Source: Arabidopsis thaliana (taxonomy: Eukaryota; Streptophyta; Magnoliopsida; Brassicales; Brassicaceae). From it: a DNA stretch of 64,000 bases. Both the position numbers and the translations under genes were made by a program. Position 1 is the first letter of the stretch, and every line of letters starts with the position of its first letter. The DNA is taken from contig NC_003075.7 in NCBI RefSeq assembly GCF_000001735.4, positions 11,595,001 to 11,659,000 on the forward strand, given 5' to 3'. Below are positions 21,567 through 33,700 of the stretch, in pieces. The notes beneath the pieces are model-generated. The model saw only the letters and a program-made list of their open reading frames with translations, was not told the DNA's origin and did not search any database.

Positions 21567-24349
21567 CTATGAACTCTGCCTTGTAATGCACATCCAACTT
21601 CTTAAAGATTCCTCCTTGTCTTGACTCGTGATTGGAACGTGCCATGATCCTTTCTCCGATTCCTGAGTAATACCGGAAACAAAAATAAGATACAGACTCG
21701 GGCAACAAAACAAAAAAACAGAAGCACAGATTTGATATAAGATTTGTGAAAAACCTGGATCACAACTGAAAAAGGAGGTGGCATTTCAAGCTTGAGACAG
21801 CCTTTCACAAAGGTAAACCGAACTTGATGTCTTTCTTTCCATTTTTGGAAGAAACTGTTACTTAATAGTTCAAAAATGTGATCTCTCATCTCATCATTAG
21901 TCACAAGTAAACACTTGAGTTTAGCAGCAGCGTAGAGCCAATACCTGAAACCAAAAATTTAAAAAAACCAAGATTTGAGTATAACCAAACCAAACCATGT
22001 TTGTGGGAGTATAAAATAAGCTTAAGTCAGAGTCAGTCCATACCAATCATCATTGGAACCTGGTGGAGTCGCATACAGGACATTGTTATTAATCCATTCT
22101 TCCACAAGATTCCGGTGATTCGGGTTTTCTAAAAGCGCATTGACCCGTTTCTTGTGCAAGAGAATTAGCGGCTGTTTTTTGCTACCACTTTTATTGTAAA
22201 GTTCCTTCACTACAGCTTCAAGCTGCTCTTTTTCACAATGTTTCACTGTGTCAGTATTTGCAGGAATATGTATTCAGAAATGCAAAGGAAGAAAAATCTA
22301 TGAGAACCTGTGGTAGACTGAAACCACCATCTGCAAAATTTTGTTGGTAGAGCCCAATATTTGCTCCATCTAGTATAGCTTCGTAATCTCCATGCTTTTC
22401 AAGCCACTCCTGTCAAATAGTTAAGAAAACCGTTTTTCAAGCATCAAACTTAATAGAACTCCACCATGAACAATAAAAAATACCTACATTGCATCCAAGA
22501 CAATCTTAAAAACAGAAACTACATTATAGCATTTTCTTTTCTTTCTTGATAGTGTCTGTTATATAGCTAATGATTTCACATTCAGAACTATACAGAACGC
22601 AGAGAATGGTTACCGATTGATGGTCACATTTGCTAAAACCGATTAATAATCTATGCAGAGTTTAAACGACCAATGCAAAACAAATACAGCTATTGAAGTC
22701 TCCTTTGCCCAAAGAACTAAGCATAACAATATTAGACGCAAAATATAAAAAAGGCATTATTCTTTCTAACCTGAAACTCACTGAAATCCGCCATAGGCTC
22801 GCATGAATTCATCTTTGCCTTCCTCTCCATAGCCAAAGTCACCAAAGAATTCACAAAATCTTCAGTCTCTACCTCATTGGTATCAACACAAGCCAAATGC
22901 TCATCACAGCTCAAACATTTCCCGGCTGAGCTAACATTACCTTTCTTCACAATCCATTTGCCTTCTCCAACCCACCCAAGACCATGCCACCCACCCCCAT
23001 TTTTCAAAACAGCTGCTCTAAGCAGCTCAATATCAGAACCAATCCCATTATCACTAACTTCGCTAGCTTTCACTCCATAAAACCATTCCTCGATTGCTTT
23101 TGAAGTTTCTTCACTAACGCAGCCAACACATTCTCTTAACTTCTGCAGATATCTATAAACCTTGTTTTCTCGGCCTGTGGCAGCGCTTACCTTTAGCAAA
23201 GCCGAGATCTCTGCCTCCTCCAACACAATACCTGAAGCATCCATGTGATCTTCCACTTCATAACCCTTTTCAGCCTCCAAAGTATCACAGAAACAGAGCA
23301 AAGCCGGAGCATAAGTTCTCAGACGAGGGACCGATACACCACCAACAGCAACAAGGTCTTTAACAAGCTTGAAAGCATAGTCTCCATCACCCTTGGCAGC
23401 AGCTAGTCGTGCAACTGCAGTGACAGATGATTCATTAGGACTTATCCCAGAACTAACCATACGGTCAAAAATTTGAAAGCCACGGTCAATGGCAACGGTT
23501 TGAAGAGATGGGTCACTAATGAACGCGGAGCAGAGGTAAAGAAGGGATTGGAAGTGTTGCTGGTTGAGGCGAATGTCACTGGAAGTGATAGCTGCATCAT
23601 AAAGAGCCAATGCAGCTGAGAGATCCTTTCTCTTGGAACATGAATGAAGATTGATAAGGAGACTCTTTTCTGGATTACGGTTTCCTTTCTTCTTCTTGTT
23701 GGGATTTTTAGGGCTTTCGTCGTCGTGGCGAGAGCGGCGGTTATCAGTACCAGCCATGGAACAGTAATATATGTGCAAATTAACAGTGTGGTTTCTCAAA
23801 GTTACAAGCTTTGCATTGGCGAAAGTTGATGATGAAACCCTTACCCTGACATTAAGTGAGCAGAAAGAAACCATTTAACAACAACATTCAGAAATATCAA
23901 TCTTTTCACAGAGATTGAAACCAGGAAATTGATTTAGATCAGTGACTAAACTCAGTATCTAAAGGGGATAAAGAACAAGTATATACACAAGATTTTCATC
24001 AGAACATAGCGTTTAAGGAACATGCATGAATCCTAAAAACTCTGGACCCGATTCTTAGGCTGTGTAAACTAAGCTAGTGACTAATTCCGTAGAAGAGCTG
24101 AGTAATCTAGGTTAAATGATTCGACATTGAAAGATAACAACTAGAGTTTATCAATCTCTGTACTTTAAGATCGACAATAACTTTAGAATAGGCGGAAACT
24201 TTTAGGTATAGAAACGAACCCAGAAGGAATGCGAAAGCAATAATGGTAGAAGAAGCTAACCTGCGAGGGATGAGTAAGCGAATTTGAGAGAGACAAGGCG
24301 GGACGGCGCAGAGCAATGAAGAAGGCAATGAAGGTTTTTTCAATTTCAT
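21567..24349 (-). CDS. PRORP3: Proteinaceous RNase P 3 (protein-only tRNA 5'-end maturase)
   Basis: Cleaves 5' leaders from precursor tRNAs without an RNA subunit; PRORP2 and PRORP3 are known nuclear forms. Six exons, 24349-24261, 23845-22771, 22409-22308, 22222-22044, 21944-21755 and 21662-21567, give 576 residues. After an N-terminal extension, a PPR-like helical domain covers about residues 75-300. A CxxC of the zinc site is visible in GKCLSCDEH, with partners in SWHV and WMC near the end. The NYN metallonuclease domain keeps all four metal-binding aspartates: D402 in ILDGANIG, D480/D481 in SNDDW and D499 in VTNDEMRDH. The first exon adds 30 residues; the second ATG in MAGTDNRRSRHD (residue 60) resembles the start of PRORP2-like proteins and could be an alternative start. 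Confidence 0.96.
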
Positions 24350-24785
24350 TGCTTAATTCATTTTGCTGTTGTTCCAAAACAAAATAGAAATAATTTTTAA
24401 CACAAATAAAAATAAATAAACTAATTTTTTATTCCAAAAATCAAATTTAAATTTATAGAGAAAATTAATTGCATTTTTTTATAATAAACTATTCCCATTT
24501 TTAAAGAATTTACATTCAATAAATTTACACGATTCATTATAGTAGTTTTTCATTGTTAATTAGTTTACCTAATTACATGTAGTGTAGTGTATGATATGTC
24601 TAATACATGTGCGTGAACCACCTGGAATAATGGATAGTCCACATGTTATGCTCATATAATTAAACAATATAAAATCCCCACATATGCCTAGTTGCCTGCC
24701 GCCTATATATGTATACTATGATTCTAATGGCATTACCTTAATCTAGTCACACAAAGGACGAAAACTTTAGCTCCAGCAAACAAAA

Positions 24786-25139
24786 ATGGCAATGATGAAG
24801 AATCCAAACCAATACACAAAGATAGAGAAAGAAGATCTTAATGAGATCATCCATAGGAGAGCTCAGTTTCTGATCCACAAGATTCTCCAACGAGCCGACA
24901 TAGAGACATTAAGACAGCAACAGAAGAGAAATACCACGATCAAATTGTTTTCGTTTAGAGTGGTTGGGATAAGAATGAAGATAGGGAAGAAGCTGAGGAA
25001 GCTAAGGAAGAGTTGTGTAATGGTGGACAAAAATGGTGATCTTATTCCACGTGTTCTCAAATCTCTTAGACGTTATTTCTTCTGTTCCTCTCCTCGAAAT
25101 GACTCCAATCTTCCTCCTCTCTTCGCTCTTCATGTTTGA
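24786..25139 (+). CDS. Small basic protein of unknown function, 117 residues
   Basis: A single uninterrupted frame runs from ATG 24786 to TGA 25139. The N-terminal part is amphipathic and charged (EDLNEIIHRRAQFLIHKILQ). A strongly basic centre follows (RMKIGKKLRKLRKSC), then a short C-terminal tail with two cysteine/serine clusters. There is no signal peptide, membrane span or known domain. The pattern of HRRAQFL plus a lysine/arginine-rich helix recurs in a small plant-specific family of uncharacterised proteins. A TATATATG TATA-like box lies near 24703-24712, well placed for a transcript starting about 50 bp upstream of the ATG. Probably At4g21902. Confidence 0.75.
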   Translation: MAMMKNPNQYTKIEKEDLNEIIHRRAQFLIHKILQRADIETLRQQQKRNTTIKLFSFRVVGIRMKIGKKLRKLRKSCVMVDKNGDLIPRVLKSLRRYFFCSSPRNDSNLPPLFALHV

Positions 25140-26168
25140 ACATTTCTTAGAAAAGGAGTTATTTTGTTTTTCTTATCATACCATATCATATATTGAATAA
25201 ATACTCGATCCTCAATCTAACAATGGTGTAATATCATTTTTTTCTTAAGAGTCTCAACTAAGGATCTGGATTCACATCTCATCAGTCACACATTAACTAA
25301 AAAATGGATCTTTTTGTTCATATTTTTTTTTTTTTTTGAAGTTCTCCTAAAAGATAGGGAGGACCTTTTTGCTCGTTTTGAGACATGTGTTCTTTTGTTT
25401 ATGTTCGGCACATTTACATTTGATGTACTTTTAATGTGGTTATACATAAGTTTGGGACTTATGAGAAAGGCAAAATGGTAGTGTGAAATAGTGAATAAGG
25501 TGTACGATTATGTTAACCCCCCAAAACAAAAATTGTGCGATTGTGAACATGGCCTCAGTCCATCAGTCCATTGAACATTTCTACAAAATTAATCAAGGTC
25601 GGTGGATGCTTTAGTACTACTTTACGAAGCATTTTAATTCCACCGGTTGACTAATTTCATCTTTGTTTGCGTAGGGATCGTTGACTATTATAGCTTCTTT
25701 ACAAGTTTTACATTGTAAACTTATTTAGTTTGTCCGATCATTAATTAGGTTTCTGACGTTCACTCTTATTATATTCTTAAATCTTTAATAGAAGCACTCA
25801 CAACTTGTCTTTAACTCCAAGTAACCAAGCTAAATTTTAGTGAACTGAATTTGAATCAAACCAAACCAAACCAAAATTATTCATTAAACTTCGTTAAAGA
25901 AACTGCAGAACCAAGCCACATTGATTTGCTAGTTAATTGTTACATTAACATGCATGATAAATTATTAAATGCTTACTTCGAAAACAAGAATAGATCCATT
26001 TGAAAACAGGTTTTACTAGATTGAGACTAATCCATCAGATTTAGCCTAAAATATTTTCTCCCAAGGAATCTAGTGAATAGTTGGTTCTGTGAACTAACTA
26101 TTACAAAAAAAAAAACTTTTGAAAAAGGATCTTTCTTTCAAAAACAAATTTACTTCATAACAAAATTA
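25140..26168. other. Intergenic spacer between the small basic-protein gene and the first MATE gene
   Basis: Convergent 3' flanks with AT-rich sequence and a T-run near 25322-25337. No coding or repeat structure that I can support. Confidence 0.65.
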
Positions 26169-28738
26169 CTAATTCTGGAGAGGCTCTTTGTCGTCCCACA
26201 TATCCAATCGCTTTCTCGCTTTTTCAACCTGAATCATCATATGGTAATCATCTTAATAATTTTGAAACTATTTTTAACTTTTGATAGAGGATTGTAAAAA
26301 TTTTAATATGATGTGACTTAATTTCATGTAACATTACCTCTTTATCCCAATCTGCTTGATACGTGACGTAAAGTAAGATTAGTGTTTGCATGAGGGTGCC
26401 TCCAATCATCCCGGTCCATATCCCCTGTAACCAAATTCACATACAAGTCTTCTTATTAAATACTGTAGATAGTAATAAAGCATATATCATACAGAAAATA
26501 TTTGGAAGCGAACCTTTGCTTGAAAATTGAAAGTGAAGCCGAGAATACATCCAATTGGAATACCAACTATATAGTAACAACCAATATTCACATATGCCAC
26601 GTATGTCTGCCATCCACATCCCACTGCCACTCCTACAAACAAAAACATACCGAAATTTGTCACATCCGGTTCCGTTAATATACTCCGGTTTATCCGGTTT
26701 TAGCTAAATTATTTGCATGTATACCGGACAAGACAGGTTGGATTCCGTTAAGAATAATGGTGACGGCGAGAAAAGGACATAGGTCAGAGACGGCCTTAGC
26801 CACGTCAGCATCCGACGTGAAAATGTAGCTGACGTTGTCACGTGACGCAATCACGACAAGTGCCTCTACGACGGAGATCACGAAGGATACAAAAGTCGCT
26901 GTCCATGTAGAGAATAACGCCGATTTCGGATTTCCTGCTCCAAGCTCATTACTTGTACGTACACTGTCACGTTTTATTTTATTTTATTTTCCAATTTTCA
27001 GTAAACGTACGTTTAATTAATAATCTGGTATTGATTAAGAAATAAATACTAACCTTACAGCAGCATTAAAGCCAACGGAGACCATGAATGATAATGCTGA
27101 AATTGACATACTGCCAAACAAAATAAACAAATGATACATCGAAGAACAATACTTGTTTCAATCTTTGTTTAAATACAAGTGTATCCAAACACTGAAAAAG
27201 TATATGAAAATGTAATTAGTTAATGAACTTACCAGATAGATAGAGAATCTAGAGAGAGTGCAGGATCTTTAAGCAAACCAGCGAGAAGAACCAGAATCTG
27301 TGTATACCACAGTTCCAAACAGATCATGACCGCAGAGCCAGCAGACAGTTTAAAGAAGCTCCAAAGACCATGTAACGATTTCCAGCTAAAACCAGTCCAA
27401 GTGTCTTTAAACCTTACGCTAGTTATAACGTAAAACGTTTGGGCTCCAACTATGAACCACCAAGAGATAGTAAGAACATAAGCTATACCCATGAGGCCTT
27501 GGCCCATTGCGTAAACGGTGATCCACGTCAGCGATATCTGGAGGACGAGGGCGGCGGCTGAGATGTACGCACTCGGGGCCACTACGCTTTGGGCCTGGAG
27601 GAACTTTTGGGCCGTGAAGTAGACGGCGTAAGCGAAGATTTGAGGGATGAGTCCGGCGATGTATAAAGATCCCATGTATGATACCGTTTTAGGCTCGCCT
27701 AAGAGGAGAAGAATCGGGTACGAAAAAGTGTATAGTATTGTCATGGGAAAGCCAACTAGAGCAAGGACAATGGTTGCTCTTTGGAGATAGATCCCAAGCA
27801 TCTCGTACCGGTGGGCACCATACGCTTGTCCACATAGTGTCTCGACCGCACTACCCATGCCCAACTAAAAAAGGAAGAAATAAACATTATAAAAAGCTAA
27901 TTTTTTGTTTTCTTTGACTTATTCTGAGAAAGAGAATAATAAGTTTTTGACTATACGTACTTTTCCGAAGCAGACAAGAATTTTCAGAAGACAAGAAAAG
28001 TAAATGATGCTATAATTTCTGGGACACTATGGTTGCATATACTATATAAATATATTTATTTGTTGAAATTGTTTTTACATTATTATTTTTTTAAAACTTC
28101 TCGGACACTAAAAAAGAATTATAGTTTATTAAAAAAAAAATTTACAAGCTATGTATGAATGGAAATGAAAGATTATATGTATATACTCTTACGCACTCCA
28201 AATTGTGAATTTTCTTTTTATGCAAATCTAATTACCATGCATAGATTTCACTTGGTGAGAACAAAAAAAAGAGAGGAAAAAAAACGTTTTTCCACCAAAT
28301 TCATTTACTATAGTTAATTGGGTTAACCAATCACAGTCTTAGTTTAAAAACTTTTATGAATTATTTTGGTGATCCCATAGTACCCCAAGTCTCCATACAT
28401 ATGTAAGGTAAACGTACCATGAGGGCATAAACGAGGCTGAAGCTGCTGTTTCCGATGGATGCCGCGGCTAGTTGTGTACTGCCTAGATGTCCGGCGAAGA
28501 TACGAGCGGAAATACCCATTCCACCGTTGATTAAATAGACAAGTATAGCCGGAAGTGCTAACCGGAGAAGTAGTTTTAACTCTATGCACATGCCTAAGTA
28601 CACGCGCCTCCGGTAAGGCAAGCTACTCTCCGTTAACACGCTCTCGAGCCCGACTTCTAACGGAAGTTTCTTCTCCGTGTCCACCAACGGTCGTCGGAGT
28701 TCGATTCTTCTCTCCACCGTCTCATTTGACCCATTCAT
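26169..28738 (-). CDS. DTX38: MATE (DETOXIFICATION) efflux transporter, tandem copy 1
   Basis: MATE proteins export small organic molecules by cation antiport across plasma or vacuolar membranes. Seven exons, 28738-28418, 27864-27233, 27110-27054, 26963-26725, 26632-26514, 26424-26338 and 26228-26169, give 504 residues. An acidic cytosolic N terminus with the plant signature VGLESVLTE leads into about 12 hydrophobic helices. Conserved MATE segments include [27 protein letters not shown] and [14 protein letters not shown]. The C-terminal tail ends in [12 protein letters not shown]. It is closely paralogous to the gene at 30.8-36.0 kb with identical exon phases, so the two arose by tandem duplication. 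The DTX38 name (At4g21903) is from memory; the substrate is unknown to me. Confidence 0.92.
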
Positions 28739-28739
28739 A

Positions 28740-30787
28740 GGTTATTATTTTGGTTATTAACGTCTATGCTTGTTTGGTTATGATAAGTTTTAAGAGGAAA
28801 CTAAACTGTTGTTTTAGTTTATATAAAGAGTGAGGAGTAAATTGGGTGGAGAATGACGATCGGTTGGGTTTTAATTAATATAATCTAAATGATCATAAGA
28901 AATACAAACCGTTTTCGGCGTTTTGTGTTTTAAAATACTACATGTGTAAAAAAGTCTTCTTGATTTGGTCTTTGATATTTTCTTTTTCTAATGGAACGAG
29001 AAAATTAGAGTGTGATCGGAGACAAAATAAAATATTGTAAGCTGTTATATAAAACAATATAATGTAGATTTTCTTTGCAAGAATATTTTAATCTAAAGCA
29101 AAATAAACACCCTAATATTAATACAAAAAAAAAAAAAAATTGCATAGAACAAAACGTACGGTGTTGATGCTCAGTGTACACTGCTGCAAACAGAGGAGCA
29201 AACCTCATCGCCCAAAGTGTTACGGATGCGTCTCGGTCTCAATCCTATATATGTAGCTGTGGGGGCATCTTTCTTGGTTGAATGGTGTTTTTGTTGAAGA
29301 AAGAGGTTTGTCTTCTGTTTGCTAGTGAGAAGTCTTTTTGGTGTTGATGCTCAGTGTTTGAGATCAACTTTTGTACATGGGGGGTTTGGTTTGTGAGGTA
29401 CTCAATGTTTCAGAGCTCATTCTTTTTTGTATAGACCACTCTTGAATATGTTGGAGTTGGGCCTTGTGGTAAGCTAACTCTTGTTCGCTTCATCTTTGAT
29501 TTAGTCTAGCCTTGTAATCGGTGGTTTCATGTGTTGAAGTTTTAATTTTCTAATATAATTCCAGATGACAGAAAAAAAAGAGAAAAAAACGTACGTATAT
29601 AGCTGTCTTATTTTTATTTATTTTTGACAAAATATAGGCTATGTCTTATATGTTTTAAAACCTGGACGCCAATTTAGGCCAAGAGACAGAAAAAGTCGGT
29701 CAACAAAATCAACTTTTGTGTTTGTTTTTTAAGTGTCGATTACTATATAATCCGTTTACCCGCGTAATTTATATATGGCTGTGCCCAACAGACTTTATCA
29801 GCTCAATGACTTAATGAAAAGATGATTTTGAAAGATGAATTGCATCGTTAATCAAAAATTTCCTTTTAGCTTCTTTTTCGGTCTTCAAAAATCAACAAAT
29901 CTATTTCATTCCATATTTATAGCATATAATAATTAATATGTCGAGTAATATATTCAATATTTTGCTAATAAATCTTTAAAAAACAATCTAGTGACATTTG
30001 TTAATTATATTGGTGAAGACTGAAGACAATGTATCGATTTAAATTTTACGTAATATTTTTTTGTCACTTTCCCCGTTTGACTAATTTTATTTTTGTTTGC
30101 TTAAGAAATTTACCTATTAACTATACATTTATATTTGTTTGAATCATGTATCATTGGTTAGATTACTGACCCGTCACTATAGTTATTAATAGCGTGGCCC
30201 TCACAATTTGTCAAGAGATGCCCATGTAACTCGTGTTTGGATTTTAGGTATGACAGGAAACTGCGATCCACGATTCTCGTTACAATACTGTGCATTGTTT
30301 CTAATTTTCGAGTAGAGAAGCTTTTATTCTTATATGTCAATAATATGCATTAAACGACTTTAATTTGAATAATGGCATTTCGACAAATAAACATCCATTA
30401 AATTACAATGTATCAGTAAAAGAAAACTGGATAGCTATGTCACATTGATGTGCTACTTTACTTACTACACCCAATTACATCAAAATTCCATAATAAATAA
30501 TTAATAACTGTCTATAGAGTGAAGACATAATAAATCATTCTGAGAAAGGAAAGAAACATCAATTTAAGAACAACTTTTCGTAAATAAAGAATAATCCATC
30601 AGACAAAAATATATTTTAATTGTTCTATTTCCATAGAACAAGCATAATAACCATGAAAAGCTACGTACATTGAAATCACCTGCACACACGACACTTATTT
30701 CCTTTTCTTTATTGTCTATCACTCCACCAAACTTGTTATAACCTGAATATTAAATATCAGATTGTAAAGTTTAATGTTAATTATTTT
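28740..30787. other. Spacer between the two MATE genes
   Basis: About 2 kb of AT-rich DNA holding the promoter of the first MATE gene, the retroposed insertion at 29161-29585, and the 3' flank of the second MATE gene. No further gene is seen. Confidence 0.65.
29161..29585 (+). mobile_element. Retroposed insertion with A-rich tail and 10-bp target-site duplication
   Basis: The sequence AAAACGTACG occurs at 29151-29160 and again at 29586-29595, directly after an A-rich tail (AGAAAAAAAAGAGAAA). Between them are about 425 bp that are T/G-rich and less AT-rich than the flanks, with no long frame. A-tail plus target-site duplication is the hallmark of target-primed reverse transcription. The end (TCTAATATAATTCCAGATGA before the tail) looks to me like the 3' end of an Arabidopsis LINE, 5'-truncated, but a processed transcript copy is possible. 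GGTGTTGATGCTCAGTGT occurs at 29160 and again 180 bp later. Confidence 0.7.
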
Positions 30788-33700
30788 TAAAAATATACTT
30801 TTATTCTGTAAAATCCATTACTAGTTTTGGAGAGGCTCCTTCTTGTCGTCCCACAGATCCAAACGTTTCCTCGCTTTTTCCACCTGTATCATTATTATAC
30901 AATAATAATAAACCTTAATAATTTGGACAAACTCTTTGAATCAAATTCAGCTTACACTATGATATAACTTAATTTCATGTAACATTACCTCTTTATCCCA
31001 ATCTGTTCGGTACGTGACGTAAAGTAAAATGAGTGTTTGCATGAGGGTACCTCCAATCATCCCGGTCCATATTCCCTATAACCAAAATTCACGTAAAATT
31101 ATTTTTATTAAACTGATAGTAACAAAGCATATACTAATACTATACATAATATATTTGAAAGCGAACCTTGGCTTGAAAATCGAAAGTGAAGCCGAGAATA
31201 CACCCAACCGGAATACCAACAACGTAGTAACAACCAACATTCACATATGCCACGTATGTTTGCCATCCACATCCCACTGCCACTCCTACAAACAACAACA
31301 CCAAACCGAGATTTATTTGGTCATGTTCGGTTAAGGTGCACCAGTTAAGTTTTCTAGTTTAAATCTAAATGAACTTATACCGGACAAGACAGGTTGAATT
31401 CCGTTGAGAATGATGGTGATGGCAAGAAAAGGACAGAGGTCAGAGACGGCTTTAGCCACGTCAGCATCCTCCGTGAAAATGTAGCTAACGTAATCACGAA
31501 ACCAAATCACGGCGAGGGCTTCCGTCACGGAGATCACGAAGGATACAAAAGTCGCCGTCCATGTAGAGAACCATGCTGATTTCGGATTTCCTGCTCCAAG
31601 CTCATTACTTGTCCGTACACTGTCCATGCATAGTAATTGTATAGAAAATTATGATTTAACCTGAGCAATGTTTGGATGATAATCTGAAATTGATTGAGAA
31701 ACAAATACTAACCTTACAGCAGCATTAAAGCCGACAGAGACCATGAATGATAATGCTGAAATTGACATACTGCACAAAAATAACAAGAAAAAAATAGTTA
31801 GATAAAAGAGAAGTATAAGTGATTCCTTCACATTAAAACCAAAAAAAAAAAGTATAAGTGATTAAGAAAATGATATAGAATCAAGAATCAAGTTACTAAC
31901 TAATTAATGGACTTACCAGATGGAAAGAGAATCTAGAGAGCGAGCAGGATTTTCGAGCAAACCAGCAAGAAGAACAAGAATCTGCGAATACCACATTTCC
32001 AGACAAATCATAACAGCTGAGCCAGCAGAGAGTTTAAAGAAGCTCCAAAGACCTTGGAGCGATCTCCAGCTAAGACCAGTCCACGTGTGTCTAAACTTGG
32101 GACTAACCGCAATGTAAAAACACTGGGATCCAACAATGACCCACCAAGAAATTGTAAGAACATAAGCTATGCCCATAAAGCCCATGTCCATTACATAAAC
32201 GGTGATCCACGTCAACAATATCTGGAGGATGAGGGCGGCGGCTGAGATGAAGGCGCTCGGGGCAACCACGCTTTGGGCCTGGAGGAACTTTTGGGCCGTG
32301 AAGTTGACGGCGTAAGCGAAGATTTGAGGGATGAGCCCGGCGATGTATTTGGATCCCATGTACGACACCGTTTTGGGTTCCCCTAGTAGGATTAGAATAG
32401 GGTACGAGAAGGTGTATAGTAATGTCATGGGCAAGCCAACTAGAGCGAGGACTATTGTTGCTCTTTGGAGATAGATCCCAAGCATCTCGTAACGATGGGC
32501 TCCATAGGCTTGTCCACATAGTGTTTCGACTGCACTGCCCATACCTAACTACAAAAAACACATGAAAAAGCAAAAAAAGTAGTTACATATAAAGTTTTTT
32601 GTTGAAAATATAATGTGGGCACCAGTTTTGTTGGACATCAACAATATCTTTGTTTGTATACTCTAAATTACGGGAATAACTTATTGGCTAGTTATACTTA
32701 TCAATGAAACTATAAAATGTTTTGAATAGTAGTTTTCCTCTTAAATCAAATCTATTAAAAAATATTATAAACACATTAACGTTTATAAACACATGCATGA
32801 GTGGTTGAGCATAAATAACTAATGACAACTGACAAGACACGATGAGCACATTTCATGAGGAAAAAGTAAGCAGAGACATCATTGTGCCATCCTTATCATG
32901 TGTATATTTCATATTTGACTGGCATGCAACGAATGATTAGTCTGCTAAACCTACTTCAAAAGCTCTATATGTGGACAAAATTTCCACTAGATACTTTAGA
33001 TACTCGATATGTGAACATTAGTGAGGTAATTTTAAGAAATACGAGACTTAAGCATTATTTATCAAAGATAGAACCAATTTTTGGAAGAACTTATCTAACT
33101 TTTTATAAACAATCTACCTAGTTGACTACATTCTTTAAATGTTTTTGGCCACCTTAGATGTCAATACAAAATTTTCTTTTAATTATCTATATATATATAT
33201 ATATTAAAAGCTATAATCATTCTCAAACCTATATGATTTACACATTAACGATTGTAATTTGACTTTCTCTTTTCATTTGATATAATACTATAAGGCAATT
33301 GGAAACTGTTTCGTCAAAACAAGCTTAGCATTTTATATTAAACAAATAATTGTTCACTACTATGACCAAATCGTAACCATCAACCACAAAATAAAAATCC
33401 CACATCGTTTTCATTAGTTAGAATAGTATTCAAAATTTAAGGCATAAATAAATATTACATTGCAAAAATATACTCCCCAGTATATTAAAGATGGAAATTT
33501 TAATCTTATTTAAGAAAATTATTGTTTCGATCCCCGGCCCCGGTTGAAGACAATTTAAAAAGAAGAAAGGCTGCAGAGTCATTAAATGATCAAACTAATA
33601 AATGGATTTTTAAAACTTACTATATATCTATATTTGGTGGGAAATGAAGAAAATTTCAAAAGAATAAATCGTACAAGCTGTATGTAGTGCGTAAGCAAAT

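Noticed and set aside
32103..32573. 156-codon minus-strand open frame in the MATE gene
   Set aside because: It is an out-of-frame shadow of DTX39 exon 2, which has the conserved MATE motifs in another frame.
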